A DNA stretch of 64,000 bases, taken from NCBI RefSeq assembly GCF_025486315.1, contig NZ_JAOOPY010000011.1, positions 121,140-185,139 of the forward strand, given 5' to 3'. The notes under the pieces are model-generated. The model made no database searches. It had not been told where the DNA came from and worked only from the letters and a program-made list of their open reading frames with translations. Shown here in pieces: positions 19,656 to 30,902 of this stretch; the stretch's first letter is position 1, and every line of letters begins with the position of its first letter. The position numbers were made by a program, and so were the translations under genes. Source of the DNA: Variovorax sp. N23 (GTDB taxonomy: Bacteria; Pseudomonadota; Gammaproteobacteria; Burkholderiales; Burkholderiaceae_C).

Positions 19656-20828
19656 TCAGACGTGTCGCTGCATGCGGTCGAGTGCCGACTGCATGTCGCG
19701 CATCAGATCGTTGCACGACTCCAGCCCGGCATGGATGCGCAGCAGGGGCCCTTCGAGCGCCCACGGCCGGACGGCACGCGTGGGTGCGTCGACCGGCAGC
19801 GCCAGGCTTTCGTAGCCACCCCACGAGAGGCCGATGCCGAAGAGCTCGAGGCTGTCGAAGAACACGCCCAGCGCCTCGCGGCCGACCGGCTTCAGCGCGA
19901 CGCCGAAGAGCCCGCTCGCACCCCGGAAGTCGCGGCGCCACAGCGCATGGCCGGCATCGCCGGGCAGGGCCGGATGCAGCACCTGCGCCACCATCGGATG
20001 GCGCGCCATGCTCTCGGCCAGCAGCACGCCGTTCTCCCAGTGTCGGTGCAGGCGCACCGACAGGCTGCGCAGGCCGCGCAGCGCCAGATAGAGGTCGTCC
20101 GGACCGGCCGTCTGGCCGAAGTCGTGGGCGGTCTGTTGCAGCAGTGCCCAGGCGCGCTCGTTGGCGGTGGCCGCGCCGAGCAGCGCGTCGGAGTGGCCGA
20201 CGATGTACTTCGTCGCGGCCTGCACCGAGATGTCCACGCCGTGATCGAAGGGCTTGAAGAACAGCGGCGTGGCCCAGGTGTTGTCCATGACGACGAAGGC
20301 GTCGACCTTGTGCGCCTCTTCGGCGATGGCGGGGATGTCCTGCACCTCGAAGGTGGTGGAGCCGGGCGACTCGACGAACACCACGCGCGTGGACGGCCGG
20401 ATCTGCCGGCGGATCTCGCCGCCCGCGAGCGGGTCGAAGAATTCGACGTCGATGCCGAAGCGCGTGAGCACCGTCGTGGCGAAGCTGCGTGTGGGGCCAT
20501 AGACGCTGTCGCTGATCAAGGCGTGGTCACCCGGTTTGAGCAAGGCGAGCAGGCTGTGCGTGCAGGCCGCGAGGCCGGAGGGAAACACGATGGAGCGGTA
20601 GCCGCCTTCGAGTTCCGCGAGCGCGGTTTCGAGCGCGCGCGTGGTGGGCGTGCCGAAGCGGCCGTACGACGCATAGGGGTTGCCGGGGAGCTTGCGCGAC
20701 TCCCACTCGGTGAGCGAATTCGACAGGATGGTCGAACCACGGAACACGGGCGTGTTGACCATGCCGCCGTGGCTGGAGGGGTCGCGCCCGGTGCGTACCA
20801 GGACGGTTTCGGAATCGAAGGAAGTCAA
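19656..20828 (-). CDS. metC: Cystathionine beta-lyase-like PLP enzyme (Cys/Met metabolism)
   Basis: 390 residues, the normal length for the Cys/Met gamma-synthase/lyase family. The PLP lysine is Lys207 in AATKYIVGHSD, the pyridine-nitrogen aspartate is Asp182 in MDNTWATP, and YGRFGTPT and FPSGLAACTH are the substrate and phosphate loops. These features fit the MetC-type C-S lyase, which cleaves cystathionine to homocysteine, pyruvate and ammonia; methionine or cysteine desulfhydrase activity is also possible. It is divergent from an Lrp-type regulator 143 bases away, an arrangement typical of locally controlled amino acid catabolic lyases. Confidence 0.85.
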   Translation of the reverse strand: MTSFDSETVLVRTGRDPSSHGGMVNTPVFRGSTILSNSLTEWESRKLPGNPYASYGRFGTPTTRALETALAELEGGYRSIVFPSGLAACTHSLLALLKPGDHALISDSVYGPTRSFATTVLTRFGIDVEFFDPLAGGEIRRQIRPSTRVVFVESPGSTTFEVQDIPAIAEEAHKVDAFVVMDNTWATPLFFKPFDHGVDISVQAATKYIVGHSDALLGAATANERAWALLQQTAHDFGQTAGPDDLYLALRGLRSLSVRLHRHWENGVLLAESMARHPMVAQVLHPALPGDAGHALWRRDFRGASGLFGVALKPVGREALGVFFDSLELFGIGLSWGGYESLALPVDAPTRAVRPWALEGPLLRIHAGLESCNDLMRDMQSALDRMQRHV

Positions 20829-20897
20829 CGGACCGGTCTTTCAGGAGAAGCTGTGGCGGTGGTCCAGTCTAGAAAGGACGGCGTGGTTTCTTTTGCT

Positions 20898-20934
20898 GAA
20901 ATTTGCCTCATCGATCCCTCATCGAGCAAAATTC
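20898..20934. promoter_or_regulatory. Candidate Lrp-type dyad between lyase and lrp genes
   Basis: GAAATTTGC (20898-20906) and GCAAAATTC (20926-20934) form an inverted repeat with one mismatch, 28 bp apart centre to centre, in the AT-richer part of the 143-bp divergent gap. Lrp/AsnC proteins bind such AT-rich dyads, often spaced about three helical turns apart, and regulate themselves and the divergent gene. Confidence 0.45.
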
Positions 20935-20971
20935 TCCTCAACTGGGCATCAATATTGGATTTGGATACTCC

Positions 20972-21430
20972 ATGGACAAGATCGACAAGGCAATCCTCGA
21001 ACTGCTGCAGGTCAATGCGAGCGCCTCGCTGCAGGAGATCAGCGAGCAGGTGAGCCTGTCGGCCACGCCGTGCTGGCGTCGCATCCAGCGGCTCGAGCGC
21101 GAGGGTTACATCCGCCAGCGCGTGGCGCTGCTCGACCCCGACAAGCTCAACGTGGGCGTGACGGTGTTCGTCGCCATCCGCACCAGCCAGCACAACGAGA
21201 AGTGGTTCAAGCGCTTCAGCGCCGTGGTCGCGGCCATCCCGCAGATCGTGGAGTTCTATCGCATGAGCGGCGACGACGACTACCTGCTGCGGGTCGTGGT
21301 GCCCGACATCAAGGCCTACGATGCGGTCTACAAGCGGTTGATCCGCGAGGTCGAACTGTCGGACGTGAGTTCCAGCTTCGCCATGGAGCAGATCAAGTAC
21401 ACGACCGCGTTGCCGCTCGACTACGCTTGA
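20972..21430 (+). CDS. Lrp/AsnC family transcriptional regulator
   Basis: 152 residues: N-terminal helix-turn-helix (SLQEISEQVSLSATPCWRRIQRLEREGYI, about 16-45) followed by the RAM/AsnC ligand-binding domain (GVTVFVAIRT, SGDDDYLLRVVVPD). ATG 20972 gives the standard MDKIDKAIL opening; an in-frame ATG at 20903 would add 23 residues unlike the family. It is divergent from the PLP lyase gene and probably its sulfur-amino-acid-responsive regulator. Confidence 0.93.
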   Translation: MDKIDKAILELLQVNASASLQEISEQVSLSATPCWRRIQRLEREGYIRQRVALLDPDKLNVGVTVFVAIRTSQHNEKWFKRFSAVVAAIPQIVEFYRMSGDDDYLLRVVVPDIKAYDAVYKRLIREVELSDVSSSFAMEQIKYTTALPLDYA

Positions 21431-21549
21431 AAGCATGCGCTGGCAGTGCGGACCGAGCCTGGACATTCACATGAGGTTACGGCGCACGAGGGCGCATGGT
21501 TTCCAATGGAGGGCCGCGCCGTCACGGCGCCCGAAAGGAAGTTGCACCC

Positions 21550-22431
21550 ATGTCCGAGCGTGAACCCGATTTCCGGCCCGGCCGACAGTCCTCCGTAACG
21601 GCTGTCGTCGTGCTGGTCCTGATCGCCATCGCCGCCGGGGCGGGCTGGTGGTACTGGTCGCAGCGCAACGCGGCGGCCCCCCTGCCACCATCGTCGGCCA
21701 CCGCGCCGGCCGTCCCCGATGCGCCGCCGCCCGCGCCGCCGGTCGCGGCCACGGGCCCGCAGAACCCGGTCGACGCGCTCGCCGAACCCGACGCGGTGCT
21801 GCCGGCGCTGGGCGATTCGGACGCCCAGGCCAAGAAGGCACTGACCGATCTGCTGGGTGCTCAGCGCGTCGCCACGCTGCTCAACGTCGACGGCTTCGTG
21901 CGGCGCGTGGTCGCCACGATCGACAACCTGCCGCGTGCCCAGGCGCCATCGCGGATGTGGCCGATGCAGCCGGCGCCGGAGCGCTTCACGGTCGACGGCG
22001 GCGCGGAGCGCACGACCATCGGCCAGGCGAACGCGACGCGCTACGCCGCCTTCACGCGCATGATCGAGGCGGTCGACGCCGAACGCGCGGCGTCGCTCTA
22101 CGCGCGCTTCTACCCGCTGTTCCAGCAGGCCTATGAAGAGCTCGGCTACCCGGGCCGCTACTTCAACGACCGACTGGTGGCCGTCATCGATCACCTGCTC
22201 GACGCACCGGAGCCCACCGGCCCGGTGGCGGTGCACCTGACCGAGGTGCGCGGCGAGTTCACGGCCGAGCGGCCCTGGACCCGCTACGAATACGCCGACC
22301 CGGCCCTGGAGTCGATGTCGAGCGGCCAGAAGCTGATGGTGCGCGTCGGCCTGGCGAACGAACGCATGCTCAAGGCCAAGCTGCGAGCGTTCCGCGCGCA
22401 GGTGGCGACCGGCGGGCTGGCCAAGCGCTGA
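21550..22431 (+). CDS. DUF3014 domain-containing membrane-anchored protein
   Basis: 293 residues. A single membrane segment (about 17-36) with a short cytoplasmic N-terminus is followed by a Pro/Ala-rich linker (about 45-75) and a globular DUF3014 domain with the pattern FVRRVVATIDNLPRAQAPSRMWP and YARFYPLFQQAYEELGYP. The bulk is predicted to face the periplasm. Function of the family is unknown. ATG 21550 has a purine-rich GAAAGGAAG upstream. A terminator hairpin follows the stop. Confidence 0.88.
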   Translation: MSEREPDFRPGRQSSVTAVVVLVLIAIAAGAGWWYWSQRNAAAPLPPSSATAPAVPDAPPPAPPVAATGPQNPVDALAEPDAVLPALGDSDAQAKKALTDLLGAQRVATLLNVDGFVRRVVATIDNLPRAQAPSRMWPMQPAPERFTVDGGAERTTIGQANATRYAAFTRMIEAVDAERAASLYARFYPLFQQAYEELGYPGRYFNDRLVAVIDHLLDAPEPTGPVAVHLTEVRGEFTAERPWTRYEYADPALESMSSGQKLMVRVGLANERMLKAKLRAFRAQVATGGLAKR

Positions 22432-22433
22432 TC

Positions 22434-22468
22434 GACGCCTCCCTCGCTTGCGAGGGGCGTGCTTTTTG
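22434..22468 (+). terminator. Intrinsic terminator after DUF3014 gene
   Basis: The hairpin ACGCCTCCCTCG / CGAGGGGCGT with a short loop starts 3 bases after the stop and is followed by GCTTTTTG. Stem and T-run are in the right order on the plus strand. Confidence 0.7.
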
Positions 22469-22575
22469 ACGCGCGGATGCGGCCGACGCGGCGCCGCAGG
22501 AATCGCTCTGTACACTCCCGCGGGTCCCCGGACTCGCGCACCGCGCGGTGCCGGAGCGGGTTTCCCTTCTCCTTC

Positions 22576-24594
22576 ATGAGCCACCGCGTGCCTTCCTCGA
22601 CGCCCATCGCCTCGGCAGATTCCGCAGTCCTGGCACGCATGGTGCATGTCGACCAGCTGGTGTCGGTGCGGCGCAGCGTGTTGGCAGGCATGCCCATCAG
22701 CATCGTGCTGAGCCTGACCGCGACGCTGGTGGCCATCAAGTCGGGGCGACCGGTCATCGGGCTCGGCTGGTTGATGCTGCAGCTGCTGGTGAGCGGGGTG
22801 CGCATCATCGCGAGCCGGCGTCTCCTCGAGCGCGCGGTGGCCACGATGGCGCGGGACGGCGATATCGGCCAGGCCAACGCCCATTGGGTCGAGCGGCAGT
22901 TGCGGTGGACAGCCATCGCCGCTGGCGTCTCGGGCTGCGTGTGGGCCCTGGTGCCATTCCTGTGCGACGGCTATACCTCGCCGGAGACGGTGTTCTACCT
23001 GACGATCGTCTGCGGCACCTGCGCGGGCGCCGTGACCTACGGCGGCGCCTATGCGCCGGCGCCGCTGAGCTTCATCGTGCCGACGCTGCTGTCGGTCATG
23101 GTGTCGCTGGTGATCGCCGGCGGCTTCCAGAACGTCAGCCTGGCGGCCATGGTGCTGCTGTACCTCCTCGGCCTCACGCGCGGCGTGCTGGTCAGCGAGA
23201 AAGCCTTTCGCACCGGCAGCCGGATCAGGAACGAAGCGACCGAGCTGGCTGCGCGGCTGCACCGGGCGCACCAGTCGTTGCAGGCGTCGACCCAGGCGCT
23301 GGCGTACCGCGCGTCGCACGACTTCCTGACCGGGCTGTGCAACCGCGAGGGCTTCACCCAGGCCGTCGCGGCCCGCCTGGCTGTGCGTTCCCGGCAGGCG
23401 CACTGCCTGATGCTGCTCGACCTGGACGGCTTCAAGACCGTCAACGATGTCTTCGGCCACAAGGTCGGCGACCGCGTCCTGGAGGACGTGGCCCGCTGGC
23501 TGACGAACGAACTCGATGGCCTGGACGCTGTGGCGGGCCGTTGGGGCGGCGACGAGTTCGCCATCCTGTTCAGCATGGAAGCCGGCATGAAGACGCCGGA
23601 GATGCTGGCCGAGGCGCTGATCCGCGCCATCCCCTTCGCCACCTCGCATTACGGCGGCCATCTGGGCGTGAGCATCGGCGTCCTGAAATTCCAGACGGCG
23701 GACGCGCTGGAATTCACCGACATGATCAGCGTCGTCGACGAGGCGCTCTACGAAGCCAAGCGGGCCGGCCGCAACCGCTATCAGGTGGTCGACGAGGCGC
23801 TGAACCTGCAACTGGCCACACGCCGCGAAGTGGAGCGCGACCTGCTGGGGGCGATCCAGTCGCGCAGCATCGAACTCTGGTACCAGCCGATCATGGATGT
23901 CCGGAACGGACGCATCCACAGCCTGGAGGCGCTGATTCGCTGGAAGCATCCCCGGCACGGCCGCATTTCGCCCGAGCATGTGGTGTTCGCGGCGGCGAGC
24001 ACCGGCATCGCCGAGAACCTGCTGCGCTACATCCTGGACGAAATCTGCCGGGGCATGGAACAGCTGGATGCGCCCGGTTCGCCCCTGGCCGGCGTGCCGG
24101 TCGCCATGAACGTGTCGCCGCGCGAAATGGCCCAGCTGGCGGTCGACGAGATCGTGCTGGGTACGCTGGCGGCGCGCGGCATCGCCACCTGCCGGCTGCA
24201 GCTCGAGATCACCGAAGAGATCGCCCTCGACACCCACGCCACGCGCGGCCGTCTGAGCACGTTGTCGGCCGCGGGCGTGGCGATCGCGGTCGACGACTTC
24301 GGCGTGGGCTACTCGTCGCTGGCCTCGCTGCGCAGCGACTACGTGCGACAGGTCAAGATCGACCGCAGCTTCATCGACGGGCTGGAAACCTCGCCCGGCA
24401 ACGCGGTGCTGGTCAATTCGATCGTGCAGCTGGGCAACTCGCTCGACATCCTCGTCGTGGCCGAGGGCGTCGAAACCAGGGCCGAGCTGGAAGTGCTGAC
24501 CCTGCTGGATTGCCGGCTGGTGCAGGGCTACCTGTTCGCGCGGCCGGCACCGCTGCCCGAGGTCATCGCCTGGGCGGCCGGCCGGCCGGTCTGA
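22576..24594 (+). CDS. GGDEF-EAL protein with N-terminal membrane sensor region
   Basis: 672 residues. The N-terminal 220 residues hold about five or six hydrophobic segments with no named sensor domain that I recognise. The diguanylate cyclase domain has an intact GGDEF (324-328, in RWGGDEFAILF) but no RxxD inhibitory site nine residues before it. The phosphodiesterase domain has an intact EAL (451-453, in LEALIRW), the DDFGVGYSS loop and EGVE near the end. Both c-di-GMP activities are therefore possible. ATG 22576 is chosen; the frame is open to 22459 but the added basic residues look non-coding. Confidence 0.92.
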   Translation: MSHRVPSSTPIASADSAVLARMVHVDQLVSVRRSVLAGMPISIVLSLTATLVAIKSGRPVIGLGWLMLQLLVSGVRIIASRRLLERAVATMARDGDIGQANAHWVERQLRWTAIAAGVSGCVWALVPFLCDGYTSPETVFYLTIVCGTCAGAVTYGGAYAPAPLSFIVPTLLSVMVSLVIAGGFQNVSLAAMVLLYLLGLTRGVLVSEKAFRTGSRIRNEATELAARLHRAHQSLQASTQALAYRASHDFLTGLCNREGFTQAVAARLAVRSRQAHCLMLLDLDGFKTVNDVFGHKVGDRVLEDVARWLTNELDGLDAVAGRWGGDEFAILFSMEAGMKTPEMLAEALIRAIPFATSHYGGHLGVSIGVLKFQTADALEFTDMISVVDEALYEAKRAGRNRYQVVDEALNLQLATRREVERDLLGAIQSRSIELWYQPIMDVRNGRIHSLEALIRWKHPRHGRISPEHVVFAAASTGIAENLLRYILDEICRGMEQLDAPGSPLAGVPVAMNVSPREMAQLAVDEIVLGTLAARGIATCRLQLEITEEIALDTHATRGRLSTLSAAGVAIAVDDFGVGYSSLASLRSDYVRQVKIDRSFIDGLETSPGNAVLVNSIVQLGNSLDILVVAEGVETRAELEVLTLLDCRLVQGYLFARPAPLPEVIAWAAGRPV

Positions 24595-24634
24595 CGGCGC
24601 GCTGCCGTCAGCGGCTGTGGCGGCTGTCGCGACT

Positions 24635-25420
24635 TCAGCGGCGCTGCAGCTCGCTGCCGCCGATGTAGATGCGGTTGTGCACCGGCGCGATCACCAGCTC
24701 GTTGATGCACACATGCGGCGGCATCTCGGCGATGAAGCGGATGGTGCGGCCCATGTCCTCTTCCTGCAGCATCAGCGCCTTGTCCTCGGCGCTCGGCTCC
24801 ACCGGGCGCTTCTTCAGGATCGGCGTGGCGACCTCGCCCGGGCACACCGCCGTGGCCCGCAACCCATGCACGCACTGCTCGATGTTGAAGTTGTGCGTCA
24901 TCGCGATCAGGCCGGCCTTGCTCGCCACGTAGGCCGGACCGGTGAGGTAGCTCTGGTGCCAGCCGGCGAAGGACGCGATGTTGATCACCGTGCCGCGGCG
25001 TCGGGCCTGCATGCCCTTGAGCACGGCCAGCGTGCAGAAGGTCGCACCGTTGAGGTTGATGTTGACCACCTTGGCGAAGGTGTCGCCGTCGGTCTCGCTC
25101 CAGAAGCGCTTGGGGAAGTTGACGCCGGCGCTGTTGACCAGGATGTCGACGCCGCCGTGCATCGCCTCGATGGCGGCGGCCACGGTGTCGACCGCGGGGC
25201 GGTCACCGACATCGAGTGCCATCGCCGTGATGCGGCCCGCAGGCGCACCCTTGGCCTCGGCCTCGACGATCGCCGCGTCGAGCTTGGCCGCTTCGCGCCC
25301 GGAGATGACGACCCGGCAACCGGCCTTCGCCAGGTCGATGGCACCGGCCAGCCCGATGCCACTGCCGCCGCCCGTGACCCAGGCGATCTGTCCGTCGAGG
25401 GGCTGCTTCGTCTCGTTCAT
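24635..25420 (-). CDS. SDR family NAD(P)-dependent oxidoreductase
   Basis: 261 residues, classical short-chain dehydrogenase. The cofactor motif is TGGGSGIG (16-23), then NSAG, the catalytic serine in NIASFAG and the YxxxK motif in AYVASK. The arginine in SGREAAK fits an NADP preference but is not decisive. Substrate is unknown. It lies 46 bases downstream of gcvP on the same strand and could be read through from the gcv operon; no terminator with a T-run is seen between them. Confidence 0.93.
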   Translation of the reverse strand: MNETKQPLDGQIAWVTGGGSGIGLAGAIDLAKAGCRVVISGREAAKLDAAIVEAEAKGAPAGRITAMALDVGDRPAVDTVAAAIEAMHGGVDILVNSAGVNFPKRFWSETDGDTFAKVVNINLNGATFCTLAVLKGMQARRRGTVINIASFAGWHQSYLTGPAYVASKAGLIAMTHNFNIEQCVHGLRATAVCPGEVATPILKKRPVEPSAEDKALMLQEEDMGRTIRFIAEMPPHVCINELVIAPVHNRIYIGGSELQRR

Positions 25421-25466
25421 CGATGTCTCTCCTTCGTATGGGGAAGCATCGATTGTGCCGTCGCGT

Positions 25467-28367
<2,901 letters not shown>

Positions 28368-28404
28368 GGGGATGAAGCGATGGAGGCGAAGAAGAAAAGG
28401 CGGG

Positions 28405-28776
28405 TCAGCTCTCTGCAGCGAACTTGTCGTAGTCGGCGGCGTCGAGCAGGGTGTCGAGTTGCAGCGGGTCGCTCAGCTTGACCTTGAAGAACCAGCCGGC
28501 GGCCAGCGGGGCGCTGTTGGCGAGCGAGGGGTCGGCGCGCAGGGCTTCGTTGACTTCGGTGATCTCGCCCGAGACGGGCATGAAGACATCGGCCGCGGCC
28601 TTGACCGATTCGACGACGCCGGCGACCTCGCCCTGCGCGAAGGTCTTGCCGACGTCCGGCAGGTCGACGAACACGACGTCGCCAAGCGCATCCTGCGCAT
28701 GCACGGTGATACCGACGATCGCGTCGCTGCCGGTGGCCTGGACCCACTCGTGGTCCTTGGTGAATTTGGTGCTCAT
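28405..28776 (-). CDS. gcvH: Glycine cleavage system H protein
   Basis: 123 residues, full length. The lipoylated lysine is Lys59 in [11 protein letters not shown]. The opening HEWVQ and the [11 protein letters not shown] segment are family hallmarks. It shuttles the aminomethyl and reduced lipoyl group between P-, T- and L-proteins. It lies between gcvT and gcvP; no lipoamide dehydrogenase gene is in this window. Confidence 0.97.
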   Translation of the reverse strand: MSTKFTKDHEWVQATGSDAIVGITVHAQDALGDVVFVDLPDVGKTFAQGEVAGVVESVKAAADVFMPVSGEITEVNEALRADPSLANSAPLAAGWFFKVKLSDPLQLDTLLDAADYDKFAAES

Positions 28777-28806
28777 GGGGGCTCCTGAAGAGAGATGAAA
28801 AGGAAA

Positions 28807-29976
28807 CTAGCCTCGGTAGTATCGGGTCGGCACGAAGGGCAGGGTGGTGACCTCCATCGGCACCGGCTTGCCGCGCACGATGGCCTGGATCCGGGTGCCC
28901 GGCTCGGCGTAGGCGGTGGCGACGTAGGCCATCGCGATCGGCCGGTCGGCCGTGGGCCCGAGCAGGCCGCTGGTGACCTGACCGATGGCGACGCCCTCGA
29001 AGGACTCGAGCGGCGTGCCGTCGCGCACCGGGATGCGCTCCAGCGCGACCAGGCCGACGCGGCGGCGCTTGAGCGTGTCGTGGTCGGCGATGCCGGCCGC
29101 CCCCGACGCCGCGGCCGCCAGTTGGGCCAGCACCTTGTCGGCGCCGGGGAAACCGCCGGCCCGCGCGCCGCCGGTGTGGCGCACCTTCTGGATCGCCCAG
29201 TTGAGCGAGGCCTCGACCGGCGTGGTCGTCTCGTCGATGTCGTGGCCGTAGAGGCACAGGCCCGCTTCCAGCCGCAGCGAATTGCGCGCGCCCAGGCCGA
29301 TGGGCTGTACCTCGGGCTGCGCCAGCAGCAGGCGGGCGAGCGCTTCGGCGTCGGTCGCCTTCACCGAGATCTCGAAGCCGTCTTCGCCGGTGTAGCCGCT
29401 GCGGGTGACGAAGGCCGGGATGCCGCCGATCTGCACCGCGCCGCCCGTCATGAAGACGAAACGCTCGACGCCGGGCGACAGCCGCGCCAGCGTGGCGGCG
29501 GCCTGCGGCCCCTGCAGCGCGAGCAGCGCGTGGTCGGGCATCGGCTGCACATCGCAGCGCGTACCGATGCGGGCCTGGATGTGCGCCAGGTCGGCCACCT
29601 TGCAGGCGCCGTTGACGATCACGAAGAGTGAGTCGCCCCCTTCGTTGAAGAACATCAGGTCGTCCAGGATGCCGCCCGCCTCATTCAGCAGCAGGCCGTA
29701 GCGCTGCTTGCCGGGCGCCAGGTCGAGCACGTCGACCGGCATCAGCGTCTCGAAGGCCGCGGCGGCGTCGGGCCCGACCAGGCGCAGCTGGCCCATGTGC
29801 GAGATGTCGAACAGGCCGGCGGCCGTGCGGGTGTGCCTGTGCTCGGCCATCAGGCCGGCGGGGTACTGCACGGGCATCGAGTAGCTGGCGAAGGGCACCA
29901 TGCGGGCGCCGAGTTCGACGTGCAGGGCGTGCAGCGGGGTCTTCTGGAGCGGAAGCGAATCGTCGGAAGCAGCCAT
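28807..29976 (-). CDS. gcvT: Glycine cleavage system aminomethyltransferase (T-protein)
   Basis: 389 residues. It releases ammonia and passes the one-carbon unit to tetrahydrofolate. Recognisable segments are FDISHMGQLRLVG, the folate-site region SGYTGEDGFEI and the C-terminal GxVTSG block (GQVTSGLLGP). First gene of gcvTHP; its start lies 55 bases downstream of the tandem glycine riboswitch. Confidence 0.96.
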   Translation of the reverse strand: MAASDDSLPLQKTPLHALHVELGARMVPFASYSMPVQYPAGLMAEHRHTRTAAGLFDISHMGQLRLVGPDAAAAFETLMPVDVLDLAPGKQRYGLLLNEAGGILDDLMFFNEGGDSLFVIVNGACKVADLAHIQARIGTRCDVQPMPDHALLALQGPQAAATLARLSPGVERFVFMTGGAVQIGGIPAFVTRSGYTGEDGFEISVKATDAEALARLLLAQPEVQPIGLGARNSLRLEAGLCLYGHDIDETTTPVEASLNWAIQKVRHTGGARAGGFPGADKVLAQLAAAASGAAGIADHDTLKRRRVGLVALERIPVRDGTPLESFEGVAIGQVTSGLLGPTADRPIAMAYVATAYAEPGTRIQAIVRGKPVPMEVTTLPFVPTRYYRG

Positions 29977-30030
29977 GGGCGCTCTCTAAAACAAGGGGCA
30001 GACGGAATCCACGACGCAAGTCATGGGCCA

Positions 30031-30240
30031 CCCCTGCTGTCCGCTCTACCTGAGAGATTCGCCCCGCCTGGTCACAGGCTTAGGGTTTGCTCCTTCGGTG
30101 GGCCGGCGTGTCGCGATCGACTACCGGCCTCTCTCCAGCAAGGAAACGCCCGGGTGAACGGGCGCCTCGTCAGTCCTTGGTACCTGAGCGTTCGGATGGG
30201 TTCCTGCGCCTTCGGCGGCCCGTTGCGGGCGCTCTCCTGA
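30031..30240 (-). promoter_or_regulatory. Tandem glycine riboswitch upstream of gcvT
   Basis: Read on the minus strand, two glycine aptamers lie in series. Aptamer 1 (about 30240-30166) has GGAGAGCG, the core GCCGCCGAAGGCGCA and the closing CTCAGGTACCAAGGACTG. Aptamer 2 (about 30141-30031) has GGAGAGAG, CCACCGAAGGAGCAA and CTCTCAGGTAGAGCGGACAG. The linker contains a small hairpin, CGCCCG/CGGGCG (30149-30163). The order and spacing match known tandem glycine riboswitches that activate gcvTHP when glycine is abundant. No strong terminator with a T-run is visible before gcvT, so control may be translational. Confidence 0.95.
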
Positions 30241-30281
30241 CCCGGGCGAGTGTAGTGGATCGGCGCGGGCTCGGTGCACCC

Positions 30282-30821
30282 TCAGTGCATCGTTTCCGGC
30301 GGCAACAACCTGGCGATGCGATCGCCGATGGCGTCGGCACGCTCGTCGCCGGCGGCCTGGCGGATCTCCGCGAGCATCGTGTCGGCCACGGCCAGCATGG
30401 ATGCGCGGTCGCGCGCTTCGCGCAGCGTGTCGCGCAAGACCAGCGCCATCGCCGGGTCGCGCCGCGCGAACATGCGCTCACACAGGTCGAACAGGAACAT
30501 CCGCGTGGTGGCGAGCGACGGCTTGCCGTCGAAGGGGTCGGCCGACACGGTGGGGGGCGCGGCGGGTGCCGACGGCTCGGGCACATCCGCCACGACGACG
30601 GCTGGCGCGTCGAGGCGCTCGTCCGGTGCGTGCAGATAGCCCTCGTGCAACAGATGGCGCGCCACGCGAACCGCCTCGTCGCGGTCGGCGAAGAGTGGCA
30701 CGAAGTCGGTCACCGAGCGCTGGCCGTCGGCCATCAGCAGCACGGCGCGCTCGCGCTGCGTCAGCGTGCGGTGGCCAGGGCGCAATTCGTCGCGGGCCTT
30801 GTCGGTCTTGCTGAAGAACAT
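30282..30821 (-). CDS. Hypothetical protein
   Basis: 179 residues from ATG 30821 (MFFSKTDKARDELR); an upstream start at 30878 adds 19 Pro-rich residues. The N-terminal part (LTQRERAVLLMADGQRSVTDFVPLF) looks like the small helical segment seen in two-component or PilZ-adjacent proteins that end in a winged-helix-like unit. The centre is Pro/Ala-rich and the C-terminal 90 residues are helical. There is no signal peptide. The gene stands alone between the riboswitch and the TRAP transporter. Function unknown. Confidence 0.75.
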   Translation of the reverse strand: MFFSKTDKARDELRPGHRTLTQRERAVLLMADGQRSVTDFVPLFADRDEAVRVARHLLHEGYLHAPDERLDAPAVVVADVPEPSAPAAPPTVSADPFDGKPSLATTRMFLFDLCERMFARRDPAMALVLRDTLREARDRASMLAVADTMLAEIRQAAGDERADAIGDRIARLLPPETMH

Positions 30822-30902
30822 GGGATGCCGGGCGAGAGGGGGGCTCGCCAGCATCGGGGCAGGGCGTGACAGCGGCATGAAGGCCGCTGAAACATCCGTG
30901 CG

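Noticed and set aside
22459..22575. In-frame extension of the GGDEF-EAL protein
   Set aside because: It overlaps the terminator of the DUF3014 gene and encodes Arg-rich residues unlike a signal or membrane segment.
21421..24237. 938-codon minus-strand open frame
   Set aside because: It lies opposite the DUF3014 and GGDEF-EAL genes and has the low-complexity His/Arg/Gly composition of an antisense frame.
24591..24611. Perfect 8-bp hairpin CTGACGGC/GCCGTCAG at the end of the GGDEF-EAL gene
   Set aside because: No T-run on either strand; it may end transcription between convergent genes but does not meet the form of an intrinsic terminator.
25419..25453. ATCGATG/CATCGAT inverted repeat between gcvP and the SDR gene
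   Set aside because: A 7-bp stem with a 21-base loop and no T-run is expected often by chance.
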